Source: Cephalopachus bancanus (taxonomy: Eukaryota; Chordata; Mammalia; Primates; Tarsiidae). Taken from it: a DNA stretch of 64,000 bases. The number at the start of each line of letters is the position of its first letter. Position 1 is the first letter of the stretch. Under the pieces are notes generated by a model. It saw only the letters and a program-made list of their open reading frames with translations, had not been told where the DNA came from and ran no database searches. The stretch is from positions 1,426,001 through 1,490,000 of the forward strand of contig JAPVLO010000181.1 of the NCBI GenBank assembly GCA_027257055.1. The letters run 5' to 3'. The position numbers and the translations under genes are program-made. This document shows positions 23,601-33,190 of the stretch, piece after piece.

Positions 23601-24390
23601 GTGCCAAGGTAATTTAATGGCAAAGGTGTGTATTTTCAGCAAATGGTGCTGGAACAATTGGCTATCCATATGCATAAATGAAAACCTTGACTATTACCTC
23701 ACATTATATACAAAAATTAATTCAAAGTGTATCACAGACATATGCGTAAGAGCTAAAACTACAAAATGTATGAAAGATAAGAAAATGCTGGTAATTTTGG
23801 CTTAATATTTCCCAAGCAGTACACAAAAATCATAAAAGAAAAAGTGATAATTGGATATCATCAGAATTGAAAAGTTTTGCTTTTAAAAGGATACTGAGAA
23901 GATGAAAAGATAAGTCAAACACTGAAAATACTTGCAAAACATTTATCTGGTAAATAACTTGTATATAGAATGCATAAAGAACTCTTAAACTCAATTACAA
24001 GAAGACAATCCAATTTTTAAAAATCGGCAAAAGAGTTTAAAAGATCCTAAATAAGATATATTTATTATGAAATAATAAACCACTGTTAGTCACCAGGGTA
24101 ACCAGCGATGAATGAACTACAAGAACATGGATACATTTCACAGACAAAAAGTTGAGCGAAAGAAACCAGATATGTAAGAATTATGCTATGATTCAATTTA
24201 TATAATGTTCAAATTACAGGCAAAACCAAAACAATAATGGTTAGGGATGTGTGTTGAGGTGATAAAAGTATAAATAAATGCAAGGAAGAGATTTCAAACG
24301 AAGGTCACCAAGCCACGGGAGTGAGGGAGGCTGTGATTGGGAAGGTACAGACTGCATATTCAAGTCCTGTAATAATCTGGTTTTTCGGGT
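20700..24390 (+). mobile_element. Old L1 (ORF2 and 3' UTR), decayed
   Basis: The sense strand follows L1 ORF2 in order. Examples are cagattggatttaaaaag, the endonuclease/RT-region segments near 21400-21600, gatttatctcaggaatacaagg near 22567 and aaatggtgctggaacaattgg at 23640. A 3' UTR follows up to about 24390. There are many stops and indels. A short internal duplication, aaattctaaaatttg, is at 23350-23390. It is 5'-truncated and inactive. Confidence 0.75.
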
Positions 24391-24394
24391 GGCA

Positions 24395-24410
24395 AGTGTG
24401 TGTGTGTATG

Positions 24411-24448
<38 letters not shown>

Positions 24449-24455
24449 TACACAT
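24395..24455. repeat. (TG)n/(TA)n microsatellite
   Basis: A run of tgtgtgtgtg, then tatatata tracts with tg interruptions. Confidence 0.95.
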
Positions 24456-24684
24456 AATCATTTATTAGTCATCAAGCTGTTGCATGTATTACATTTTTTC
24501 TGTGGATATATTGTATTTAACAAACAAGACAAAAGATTTTAAAATAATAATAAAGGTGCATTACTGTGTCTCTGAGAACTCACTGGCTCTGATTTTGAGA
24601 GTAAGTTCTGTAGATAAATTAGCAGTTGTACAGAGCTGCACAGAGATACATACACTGAACACCCGTATGTGAAAGTGTTCCAGG

Positions 24685-24770
24685 GGCAACCCCTTTGGGT
24701 CCCCTCCCACTGTGGGAGCTTCTCTGTCCTCTCAATAAATCCTGCTTTCTAAAAAAAAGAAAGAAAGAAA
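24685..24770 (+). mobile_element. Retrocopied LTR end with poly(A)
   Basis: A piece of about 66 bp, ggcaacccctttgggtcc...cactgtgggagcttctct, resembles the R region of an ERV1-type LTR. It has AATAAA at 24734-24739, ends 11 bp later, and continues as an A-rich tail (aaaaaaaagaaagaaagaaa). The flanks gtgttccagg (24675-24684) and atgttcctgg (24771-24780) agree at 8 of 10 positions, which suggests a target-site duplication and L1-driven insertion of a polyadenylated transcript. Confidence 0.5.
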
Positions 24771-24881
24771 ATGTTCCTGGAAAATAGGGGGTGAGGATTA
24801 ATAATAAAAAATTTGAGTATTAAGCCAGTTAAAAAGATAAAGATACTAAAAAGCTAAGTAATAAACACATTTTAAAAAATA

Positions 24882-25172
24882 GGCCGGGCTCGGTGGCTCA
24901 GCCTGTAATCCCAGCACTTTGGGAGCCTGAGGCAAGTGGATTGCCTGAGCCCGTGGGTTCCAGACCTGCCTGGGCAACTTGGCGAGACCTCATCTCTACA
25001 ATAAATCAAAAATTAGTCAGGTGTGGTAGTGCACGCCTGTAGTTCCGGCTACTTGGAAGGCTGAGGCGGAAGGATCGCCAGAGCCCAGCAGGTCGAGGCT
25101 GCAGTGGCCGGGAGTATGCCACTGCACTCCAGTCTGGGCGACAGAGTGAGACTCCAACTCAAAAAAAAAAAA
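24882..25172 (+). mobile_element. Lineage-specific Alu
   Basis: It starts ggccgggctcggtggctcag, has the ataaatcaaaaattag linker and ends in an A-rich tail. No clear target-site duplication can be seen. The right arm keeps agtggccgggag but the second half of the palindrome is changed (tatgccact). Confidence 0.9.
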
Positions 25173-26540
25173 ATTAATAATAATAATTAGGATCAGCCAA
25201 AGTAATTGAAATCAATAATCTAGCAGATCGAATTTTAGATGCTAATAAATATGAAATATTAAATAAAGTTTAAATGTGATAGAAAGATAATTCTTCAACT
25301 ACACAAGACCACTGTTATCATCAGAACAAAACACATGATTGTTTTACAGACGTCCCCTCTGGGCTCTGGGCTCCAAGTCTTTCGAAGGCAGTGGTGACGT
25401 CTCCCCAATGTGGGGCAGAAGCCAGGACCAGGCCTAGTGCTCTGCGTGGACTTGCTTGGGGTATGCTGGGCTCTGTGACTTTAAAAGTGATTCCTCTTTC
25501 CCCTACAACCTACAGAGAAGTTATTTCTCACAAGCATGGTGCTTCTTTCTGAAGGGAGCATCCCTCCCTGGTCCCTGAGCCCCTCAAATCACCCGACAGG
25601 ACTGTAGCTGCTGGGGTGTCCTCTGTGGCCACACAGAAAAGGCAGGGATGTGGCAGGGAGGTGGGGATGAAATAGACTTCATGGGTGAGTCTGGCAGAGG
25701 CCTGGCGGAGAGATTTTGACAGCACTCTACCATTTGTAGGCCTCAAGGACAGAGGCCATCACCATAAGTAGGGGTAGCTGAGGGGTCCTGCAAGGTTGAG
25801 AGGCTCCCTACAGAAGCTCCGTACGACTAGGACAATGGACACCCTCCCCCTCTCTGCCAACCCAGTGTCCTTCACTCAGGAAGATTGCTGACCATCTGCC
25901 AGGAGCCAGGCAGTGAGGGGGAGGGGCGAGGGAGGTGGGCAGGCAAACCGGTGACAAACTGCCAGCTCCACCGCCCAGGCTCAAGTGTCAAGGTTCCTAC
26001 TGCAGGGGATTCTCCTGCAGTTCCAGTGGGTGGAGGGGGCAGGCTCCCTTATCCTCCAGATAAAGTCTGAACTTCCTGGTAAGGCTCACAGACCCTTGCT
26101 GTCTGCCCCCTTTCACCAGGGGGCTTTTCTGTGTATGAATTGGCACTCTTTCCTCCCGGGGCCCTTACTCTGGCTGTTCCTGCTGCTGGAGCCTCCCTTC
26201 TTCCCCCCAACAGCCCTTCCTCACCCACCACAGAAGTGGCCACCTCTCCTGCATGCTGGCCCAGTCTATCTCACCTGGCCCTGTGCTCCCTGTGAGCAGA
26301 GCCAGACTGACATTGATACTCTGTCACGGGCCAGAAAGATCCATGCCTGGTTACTGGTCACACCCTCAATTCATTTGCTCATGCATTCTTTCCACCCAGC
26401 CAGGGCAGAGTGAGGGGAGGGAGGTATGGGACCCTGGCTATGCTGAACTCCCAGTCTGGTAGGGAAGACAGACATTTGGACCAAAGGGAAGTCCTGCCTG
26501 TAATGGGGGACTGTCTGCCAGGGCCTGGGAGGGCAGAAGG
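25173..26540. other. Mostly unique DNA, no gene
   Basis: An AT-rich L1-like start is followed by GC-moderate unique sequence. The segment at about 26050-26240 (cagataaagtctgaacttcc...ctggctgttcctgctgctgg) resembles an L2-type repeat. Open frames overlap on both strands without domains. Confidence 0.45.
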
Positions 26541-26544
26541 CCAT

Positions 26545-26700
26545 GCATAGAATCCAGGTGTAAGTTCCAGCTCCACCAGTCACCCACGTATGCATGGAAT
26601 GCCCCTCCTGAGGATAATGGGGCCACCTACCTCAGGGTTTGTTGGGAGGACAGAATGAAAAAGTCCTGGGAAGTACTGGGTCCAGCATCTGGAGCGCAGT
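26545..26700 (+). repeat. MIR SINE, diverged
   Basis: The order taagttccagctccaccagtcac, ggataatggggccacctacctcagggtttgttgggaggac follows the sense MIR body. Confidence 0.6.
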
Positions 26701-28234
26701 ATGCACCCACAAAATTGAGCTACTACTAAATGAGGTGAAGCTAGGAGCGTTGAAATGAGAAGGCAGATACCAGGTGAGGATGTGGAAAGGGAACATGCAC
26801 TAAAAAGAGGGAACAGCCTGTGCGAGGGCTCTGTGGCAGAAAAGACAGGTGATCGTTGGCATGGGGGTGACTCGTGAGGGACCCAGGGAGGCTGGAGGCC
26901 AGCCCGGAGAGAAATTCCACAGGACAACCTGTCTCCTCTGGGATCTTTATGGCGGAAACCCCTCCGGCTCAGTTTTCCCTGGCCTAAGAGGGCACAGCCG
27001 CATCCCTCTACTCTGCCCCTCAAGGAGGAAGGGGGAGAAGCCCACCTCAGCGATCTCCTCCGCCAAAGCCCAATCAATGCGCTGCAGCGTCACCGAGGCG
27101 GCTCCTCCATCTCCCGGAGGTGGCTGCAAACCTCGTTTCCCTGGAAACTGAAATAATCATTGGGAGTCAGCTCATGGCAACCCCTCTCCCGCGCGTGGGT
27201 GCCACGAATATTATACAAGCTGATTTACACACTGTCCTTTTAAAACCTGTGCTCCATAAATGCAGAGGGAGGATCACTATTCCCACTTTCTGGCGAGTCA
27301 TCATGCATCAGGACCGTTCTGCTGATGTTCTAAAATCTGCACTCCCTGCTAAAAATACAGCGAAACATGCTCTTCCCCTCGCAGCTACAGCAGTGAAGCG
27401 ATCCCACGCAAATGTCCAGGAGCTGCGGGAAGGGCCTTGGCACGCATCCCTGCCGGGCAGATGGTTTCCGTGGAGTGGGCGACGGCCCCCGAGCGGCCTT
27501 GAACCTGTGGGCGCAGCTTCCTTCAGACGAGGCCCCTGGGGTCTTCGGTCTGCTCACCGCGCGCCGCGGGACACCCTTGGCCTTCAGGGGCGTGAACTGT
27601 GCGCTCCCGGTGACGTCTCCTCCGGCTAGAACTTGCCGGAGTGGGTGCGGAAGCGGAATGCGTTCGCCACGCTTCTTTGCGCCTCCCCCGCCCCGGGACG
27701 GCTCCCAGGCTGCAGCCGCGGCTCCAGCGCAAAGTTATTTAACGCTGCAATTAGCTGGCAGGGTGAGTCATCGGCTCCCCAGCCCCGGCCGCAGCCGCAG
27801 GGCCCAGGTGGAAGGTGCCGGGGGGCGCGGGCCCAGTTGCTCGCCGGGCCTTCCGGAGTCCTCTCCCCAGGGCCGAGGCGAGCTCCTTCGGGAAAGAGGA
27901 CGGCGGGCCGAAGAGGCCGGGGGGGAGGCCATCGGTCTCCGTCCCGCCCGCCTTCGCCCGCCTGTCACCCTCTTCGAACCTTCATGGTCGCAAGGAGGCG
28001 GTGTGCCGCCCCGCCCCCCTTTCACTCAGTGAACCGCCTTCGGATGAATTAATTCACGTGCACCCGCGTCTGGGGAAAATGCCTGTCTGATCCCAGAGAA
28101 GGGCTTTTTAGACTAAAACCCAAACCAGACGCATCCAGTGTTCTGCCTCAGGCTTCTCCTGCAGCTTGGCTCAAATGGCGAGTGCCAAAAGTCAGGCCCT
28201 CTACTCACCCCCGAAGCCGCGGGCACGCGCGCGC

Positions 28235-28330
28235 GCGAACACACACATGTACACCGCACACGCAGCACACCACACAAAAATACACACACCACACACGCAC
28301 ACACACACCACGCACACCCCCCCCCCAACG
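28235..28330. repeat. CA-rich tract within the CpG island
   Basis: Interrupted cacaca units (acacacatgtacaccgcacacgc and onwards), ending in a run of about 11 C. The many long open frames here on both strands are produced by this low complexity. Confidence 0.85.
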
Positions 28331-29010
28331 CACACGCCAGCACTTCCCAGACTTTGTCCCCCATCCCCCAGCACCCGGCTCGCCTCTCCCTTCCCCCTCT
28401 GTGCGCCGGGAGCCCCCTCCCCTCCCTCTCCCGGACCCCCACTTCCCCCAGCACCCGATCTCTCCTCCTTGCCCCTCGCTCTCCCCCAGCCTCGTCCCTT
28501 CCGCTCCCCCTCCAGGCTGTCCCCGCACCCACCCCCAGCACACGCGCCCCCTCTTCCCCCTCTCCCGCACCCTGAGCTAACTTCTTCAGGCTCCGCGGCC
28601 GCTGGCGGAAGGGCGGGCGTGAAGCGCAGCCCGGACCCAGTGCAGAGGGCAGCTCAGCCGTAGGGGCGCCGAGCGGCGGGCGGCGCTGGGGGTGGGGGGC
28701 GGGGGTCCGGAGAGAGCCCGGGGTGGAGAGTGGCGTTCCCAGGACGGCCTGCGCCGGGTAGCGGCGCCGGCGGCGGGAGGAAGGCGGGGAGGCGCGGCGG
28801 GGGGCCGCCTCTCCCGGGGAAGGCGGCGGAGGGGCGTCCTGGGGGCGGCGGGGGCTCGCGGGGGCCGCGGAGGGCGGCGCCAGGGCGCGGCGCGCCCGGC
28901 CGCGGGCGGGGTGGGGGGAGCCGGGCGTCCTGGGAGGGGCGCCGCGGGCTGGGGAGGGGGCGCGCGCGCCCGGCGGTCCTCTGCGCCGCCTCGGTTCCCC
29001 GCGCGGGGTC

Positions 29011-29011
<1 letters not shown>

Positions 29012-29041
<30 letters not shown>
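29012..29041 (+). repeat. (CGG)10 triplet repeat in the TMEM271 leader
   Basis: Ten uninterrupted CGG triplets lie 11 bp before the first upstream ATG and about 170 bp before the coding start. Confidence 0.95.
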
Positions 29042-29051
29042 GAGGCGGAGG

Positions 29052-29102
29052 ATGCGGGCTCCGGCGGCGGCGGCGCGGGCCCGGGAGGACGCGGGAGGAT
29101 GA
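29052..29102 (+). CDS. Candidate upstream ORF 1 of TMEM271
   Basis: A frame of 16 codons (ATG at 29052, TGA at 29100-29102), out of frame with TMEM271. The start context is ggaggATGc with A at -3. Its stop overlaps the ATG of the next upstream frame as ATGA. It would be a leader frame only if transcription starts further upstream, which the sequence alone cannot show. The peptide is Ala/Arg-rich with no known domain. Confidence 0.4.
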   Translation: MRAPAAAARAREDAGG

Positions 29103-29215
29103 GGAGGAGGCCGGCGGTCCGGCCGCGCGGCGCCGGGAGGAGGCGCAGGCGGCGGGGGCGGCGGCGGGCGGCGGCGGGCGCGCGGGGTGCGGGCCGGCTC
29201 GGGCGCGGAGGATGA
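29099..29215 (+). CDS. Candidate upstream ORF 2 of TMEM271
   Basis: A frame of 38 codons (ATG at 29099, TGA at 29213-29215) that encodes a strongly basic peptide rich in Arg. Its ATG overlaps the stop of upstream ORF 1, and its stop overlaps the TMEM271 ATG, again as ATGA. The start context is ggaggATGa, the same five bases as before the other two ATGs. Overlaps of this kind are known to permit termination-reinitiation in some mRNAs; that it happens here is inference. Confidence 0.4.
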   Translation: MRRRPAVRPRGAGRRRRRRGRRRAAAGARGAGRLGRGG

Positions 29216-30330
29216 AGTGGAGCGTCCGCGGGGCCTGCGCCGCGCTCTCCTCCTGCCTCCTGCTCGCCTGCGCGCTCAGCGCCGCCGCCGTCGGCCTCAA
29301 GTGCTTCTCGCTGGGCTCGGAGCTGCGCGGGGAGCCGTTCCGGCTGGGGGCCGCCGCCGGCGCCTTCTACTCGGGGCTGCTGCTGGCCGCCGGCCTCTCG
29401 CTGCTCGGCGCCGCCCTGCTCTGCTGCGGGCCCCGGGACGCGCCCCTCGCGGGGCCGGGGCCGGGCCCGGGGCTCGAGGTCCCCGCGGCCCCGGCAGGGG
29501 CTCCCGAGGCCGCGCCCGGCGAGCCGGGGGCCGCGGCGGGGCCCGCGGGGCCGGTGAACAGCCAGAACCTGCTGCTGCTCGGCGTCCTGGTCTTCATGCT
29601 CGGCGTCCTCAGCGCCTTCGCGGGCGCGGTGATCGACGGCGACACCGTGTCCCTCGTGGAGCGCAAGTACTCCCACTACTGCCTGCCCCCGCGGGCGCCC
29701 GCCGCGGCCCCGGGCCCGGCCTCCGCGGCCCCCGGCGCGGCCCCCGGCGCGCCGCGCGCCCGCAGCACCCTGGACAGCGCCACGTCCGCCAAGTGCCGCC
29801 AGCTGAAGGACTACCAGCGCGGCCTGGTGCTCTCCACCGTCTTCAACTCGCTCGAGTGCCTCCTGGGCCTGCTCAGCCTCCTCCTGGTCAAGAACTACAA
29901 GTCGTCGCAGGCCCGGCGCGGCCGGCGCGGCCGGCGGAGGGGCGGCCGGGCGCTGGCGCGGCCCCGCGGCGGCCCCGGGCTCCGCGCGCAGCCGCCGGCC
30001 TCCCGGGCGCGGCGGGGCCGGCGGGGCCGGCGGGGGCGGCGGCTGCAGCCGCGGCCGAGCGATGCCTCCATTCTGGCGCCGGAGGAGTCCGACTTCGCCG
30101 CCCCCGGGGACTGCGCGGGCTTCGCGGCGCACCACGCCGTCTCCTACATCAACGTGGGCGTCTTCCACGCGTTGGACGAGGCCGGCGTGGAGGTGTGCTG
30201 CGGGGGGCACCCGTCGGTGGAGCTGCCGGGGTACGCGCCCTCGGACCCCGACCTCAATGCCTCCTATCCCTACTGCTGCCGGCCGCCCTGCGAGACGGCG
30301 CGCCTCTGGGAGACCAGTCGGGCCTGCTGA
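29212..30330 (+). CDS. TMEM271: Transmembrane protein 271
   Basis: A single open frame of 372 codons. I recognise the N-terminus and the tail as TMEM271, a little-studied membrane protein. Four hydrophobic segments are visible at about residues 8-28, 46-72, 119-141 and 204-226, which gives cytosolic ends if the usual four-pass arrangement holds. The loop between segments 2 and 3 is Pro/Gly/Ala-rich. The loop between 3 and 4 contains C157 and C195, which could pair outside. The C-terminal tail begins with an Arg/Gly-rich basic stretch (about 235-277, repeated RRGRR units) and ends with a Cys/Tyr-rich part (CC at 329-330, YCCRPPC at 354-360). No intron interrupts the frame. The start has A at -3 and sits in the CpG island; two candidate upstream frames lead into it. 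The molecular function is not known to me. Confidence 0.85.
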   Translation: MKWSVRGACAALSSCLLLACALSAAAVGLKCFSLGSELRGEPFRLGAAAGAFYSGLLLAAGLSLLGAALLCCGPRDAPLAGPGPGPGLEVPAAPAGAPEAAPGEPGAAAGPAGPVNSQNLLLLGVLVFMLGVLSAFAGAVIDGDTVSLVERKYSHYCLPPRAPAAAPGPASAAPGAAPGAPRARSTLDSATSAKCRQLKDYQRGLVLSTVFNSLECLLGLLSLLLVKNYKSSQARRGRRGRRRGGRALARPRGGPGLRAQPPASRARRGRRGRRGRRLQPRPSDASILAPEESDFAAPGDCAGFAAHHAVSYINVGVFHALDEAGVEVCCGGHPSVELPGYAPSDPDLNASYPYCCRPPCETARLWETSRAC

Positions 30331-30880
30331 GCCCCGGGCCGGGCCCCCCCGACGCGCCCACGCCTCCCCGCAGGACCCCCGCCGCGAGGGAGGGCGGGAG
30401 GCTGGGCGGGGACCCGGGCCAGGTCTCGCCGGGCGGCGCCCGGCTCCTCTGAGGGCTTCGTGACCGCCGGAGGGGTCCTCCCGCGTTATCATTTCTGTGT
30501 CTGGGAGGTTGCTCTTCTTTTCTGTGTCGTTCGAATCCGGATTCCATTTTCAAGTTTACAAGACATGTTTGGGGTTGGCTCCCCCGACCGCACCTCCCTC
30601 TGGCAAGTCCGATCCCTGCGGCTGCTCCGCCTGGAGGCGACAGGGCAGAGCGAGAGCGCCCGGGAGGGTGATTTCCTGCGCAGGAGAAACCCTGGGCTGT
30701 GAGCGCAGAAAGACAAAGCAACTGGTACTTTAGGAATGAGAGAAGTGAAACAACACCCAACAGCAACACTTTGTACACGGATGTGCCTGCTTTTGTTGAT
30801 ACTTTCTTACTGTAAAGCTCTCCATAAACAGTGAAAATGTTTGGTAAATTTATTGCAATTTACAATTGGTGAGTTCCTTT

Positions 30881-30886
30881 ATTAAA
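30881..30886 (+). terminator. Possible TMEM271 polyadenylation signal (ATTAAA)
   Basis: ATTAAA 550 bp after the stop codon, in an AT-rich stretch where the CpG island has ended. It is the most upstream plausible signal; other AT-rich hexamers follow, so it is not certain that it is used. Confidence 0.35.
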
Positions 30887-30889
30887 TTA

Positions 30890-32880
30890 ATTGCTATGCT
30901 ATTGGAGAATATTCATCAAATTGGAATCAGAGGATGTCTACACACAAATCAGTTTGGGGGAAAATGGTTGAATTTGGCCGGACAAATGTTGAGTTTGAAC
31001 AGTTGTATTCTGCTAGTTAGTTGACTAAATCCAACCTCTGCTTCTGATGCTAACTTTCTGTGTGTGGAGACACTGATACCACGTCCCATACATTTCTTTT
31101 TTTGGAAACAGGCTGTGTGGTTTCGACTGCAAAGCAGAGCTTATTTTTGGTTAATACATATGAACAATCTAATCCTATTTTGGAAAATCACAGTCATAGT
31201 TTTTCTGGCAAAGATAATATTTCCTGTTGATTCATTCATTAATCTGGTAATTTTGAATATTATAGCACTTCATTTCAAATATAACCCTTAAATAGCCTTA
31301 ATGGATGTGGAGGTCATACTTTTAAATGACTAGGAGGTGTGCACATGTACATGTGTGCACATTTACACACACAATATGAAATTAGCTCCATATGACAGTG
31401 GGAGTGTGTTTCCACCTGTCTGGGGTGCTGCTGGGTGCTGGCTGCAAATCTTGGGAAAAAGTGGTCCAACTCCCATGTGTCTGGAGCTGGGGTGCCAGGG
31501 TGGTAGCTGCTGACTGAACAGCTTGGAGGAGAGCCCCACCCTGGCCTGCAGATGGAGGTGGGGAGGCAGCCGTGCTCTTCAGGGCAGGTGCCAGCCCAAA
31601 GCCCTGGAGGAGAGAGGAGCTTCAGAAATCATGTGGTGTGTCTTTATAGTGTGTAGGAGTTTTCTTCTAGCTGTGAAAAAGTAGCCATTTAAAGATGGGC
31701 ATCATTTCTAAGTGCAGGCTCTGGGGTGAAACTTCTTCTCACCCCCAGTTGCCCTGCCCAAAGCCACAGCTACCGGACAGCCCAGGCCCAGCTGACGCCT
31801 GACTGGGCTGCTCTGTGGCAGCAGAGGCCACCAGAGGAAGGAGGTCCTGGCCCTATTTTCAGGAAGAGAAGTGAGACCTGTCGCCATTCAGTAGGCTTAG
31901 CTAGAGAGATGGTAAACCTGTCCCTGCTGACATTCAGACAATGACTATGATACTGGGGATCTGATCAAAGGGGTCATGGGCCAATGTCCTCTCCTTGCTG
32001 TGTTGATGTAGCCCGAGGAAAAAGAAAACTTTATGGTTGGTTTACTAGGTTGCCATCTGAAGGGCCTCTTCAAATGCTGGTTCATATCAGGCCTTGGCTC
32101 TCCTTGGGTGGCCAGGTGAGAAAAGGGTTCAGCTGGCTGCAGATATGGCTTGACTGGTCCTACCACTCGTCCTGGCAACCTGGTGCCTCTCCTGAACAAC
32201 CAGCCCACTAGCCATCCACCTAAACGGAAATGCAATCGGTGGCAGCACAGAGTGGCTAAGATCCTTTCCCTGTTTACCTAAGTCCAGTCAGTGTGGCATT
32301 GCCAGGTGTTTACGGCTTTCTGACCAGAGCTGCTCCCTCCACCCAGGGCCAGGGCCTCACGGATGACTGCAAGGCTGATTTCCCAGAACTCCATGGCAGA
32401 GGCGGTGGGTAGGTCTACCCTCTGTGTGGGCATGCAGTGACTCCCTGCAGAAGATGGCTGGGCACTGCCCCGGTCTGGAGAGAGCACATGGGCAGCACAG
32501 ACACAAGAAGTCAAACCTCCCCTGTCCTTTGTGTTTTTTGAGGTGTTTGGTCTTACACTTTTGTACAGCTTAAAATGCTAGATGCCTTATGAGTCTTTCA
32601 AATGCGTGATCAAAATCAGTGACCTCTCTAAAGTTTCAAACTTTTCTTGAAACAAAACAGAAGGCAGAATGGAGTGGAGAGCCTGCAGGGCCAGCAGCCA
32701 GGAATAGGCAGCGTTAGTGTGGTTTGTGTGTATTGCCTGGCCGGGCAACAGGGAGAAACGGGGAGTACACAAGTTAGCTGCTTTTCCCTCAGCCCTACTC
32801 GGGGCTAACTGGCCTCTGCCATGCAAACAACAAATTAGATGAGTGGTTTTAAGATCGAGTGTCCCTAACTCCAGGACATT
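30890..32880. other. Unique DNA after TMEM271, no further gene
   Basis: No exon or repeat that I can name. If TMEM271 has a long 3' UTR, part of this interval would belong to it. Confidence 0.45.
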
Positions 32881-32891
32881 GTCAGGGCCAC

Positions 32892-33190
32892 TTTTTTTTT
32901 TTTTTTTTGAGTTGAAGTCTCACTCTGTCACCCAGGATGGAGTGCAGTGGCAGGCTCATGGCCACTGCAGCCTCGACCTGCTGGGCTCAGGCGATCCTTC
33001 TGCCTCAGTCTTCCGGGTAGCTGGAATTACAGGCATGTAGCACCATGCCCAACTAATTTTTTGGTTTATTGTAGAGACGAGGTCTCACCAAGTTGCCTGG
33101 GCTGGTCTCGAACTCCTGGGCTCAGACAATCCTCTTGCCTTGGCCTCCCAAAGTGCTGGAATTCTAGGCTTGAACTACAGAACCTGGCCT
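32892..33190 (-). mobile_element. Alu, intermediate type
   Basis: Antisense copy with a poly(T) start. The linker is already ttggtttattgtagag, as in the young family, but the left arm still reads accaagttgcctgggctggtctcgaactcctgggctc. It appears older than the other lineage-specific copies. A weak target-site duplication, ccactttt, may flank it. Confidence 0.88.

Larger units (their letters stand above)
27000..30720. promoter_or_regulatory. CpG island covering the TMEM271 promoter and gene
   Basis: CpG dinucleotides are dense from about 27400, and most so from 28580 to 30480, with very high GC content. It covers the whole TMEM271 frame and about 1.8 kb before it. I see no TATA box close to the gene, so transcription probably starts at dispersed sites. 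An AP-1-like TGAGTCA is at 27764-27770. The exact transcription start cannot be read from the sequence. Confidence 0.85.

Noticed and set aside
28113..29300. 395-codon - strand frame in the promoter region
   Set aside because: It runs through the CA-rich tract and the GC-rich leader; its composition is that of low-complexity DNA.
29187..30452. 421-codon + frame overlapping TMEM271
   Set aside because: It needs a GTG start, is Arg/Ala/Gly-rich in low complexity, and is the shifted shadow of TMEM271.
28654..30492. 612-codon open frame on the - strand
   Set aside because: It lies opposite TMEM271 in DNA of extreme GC content, where stops are rare in all frames. The product is Pro/Arg/Ala-rich without domains. 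TMEM271 in the + frame has membrane segments and recognisable sequence.
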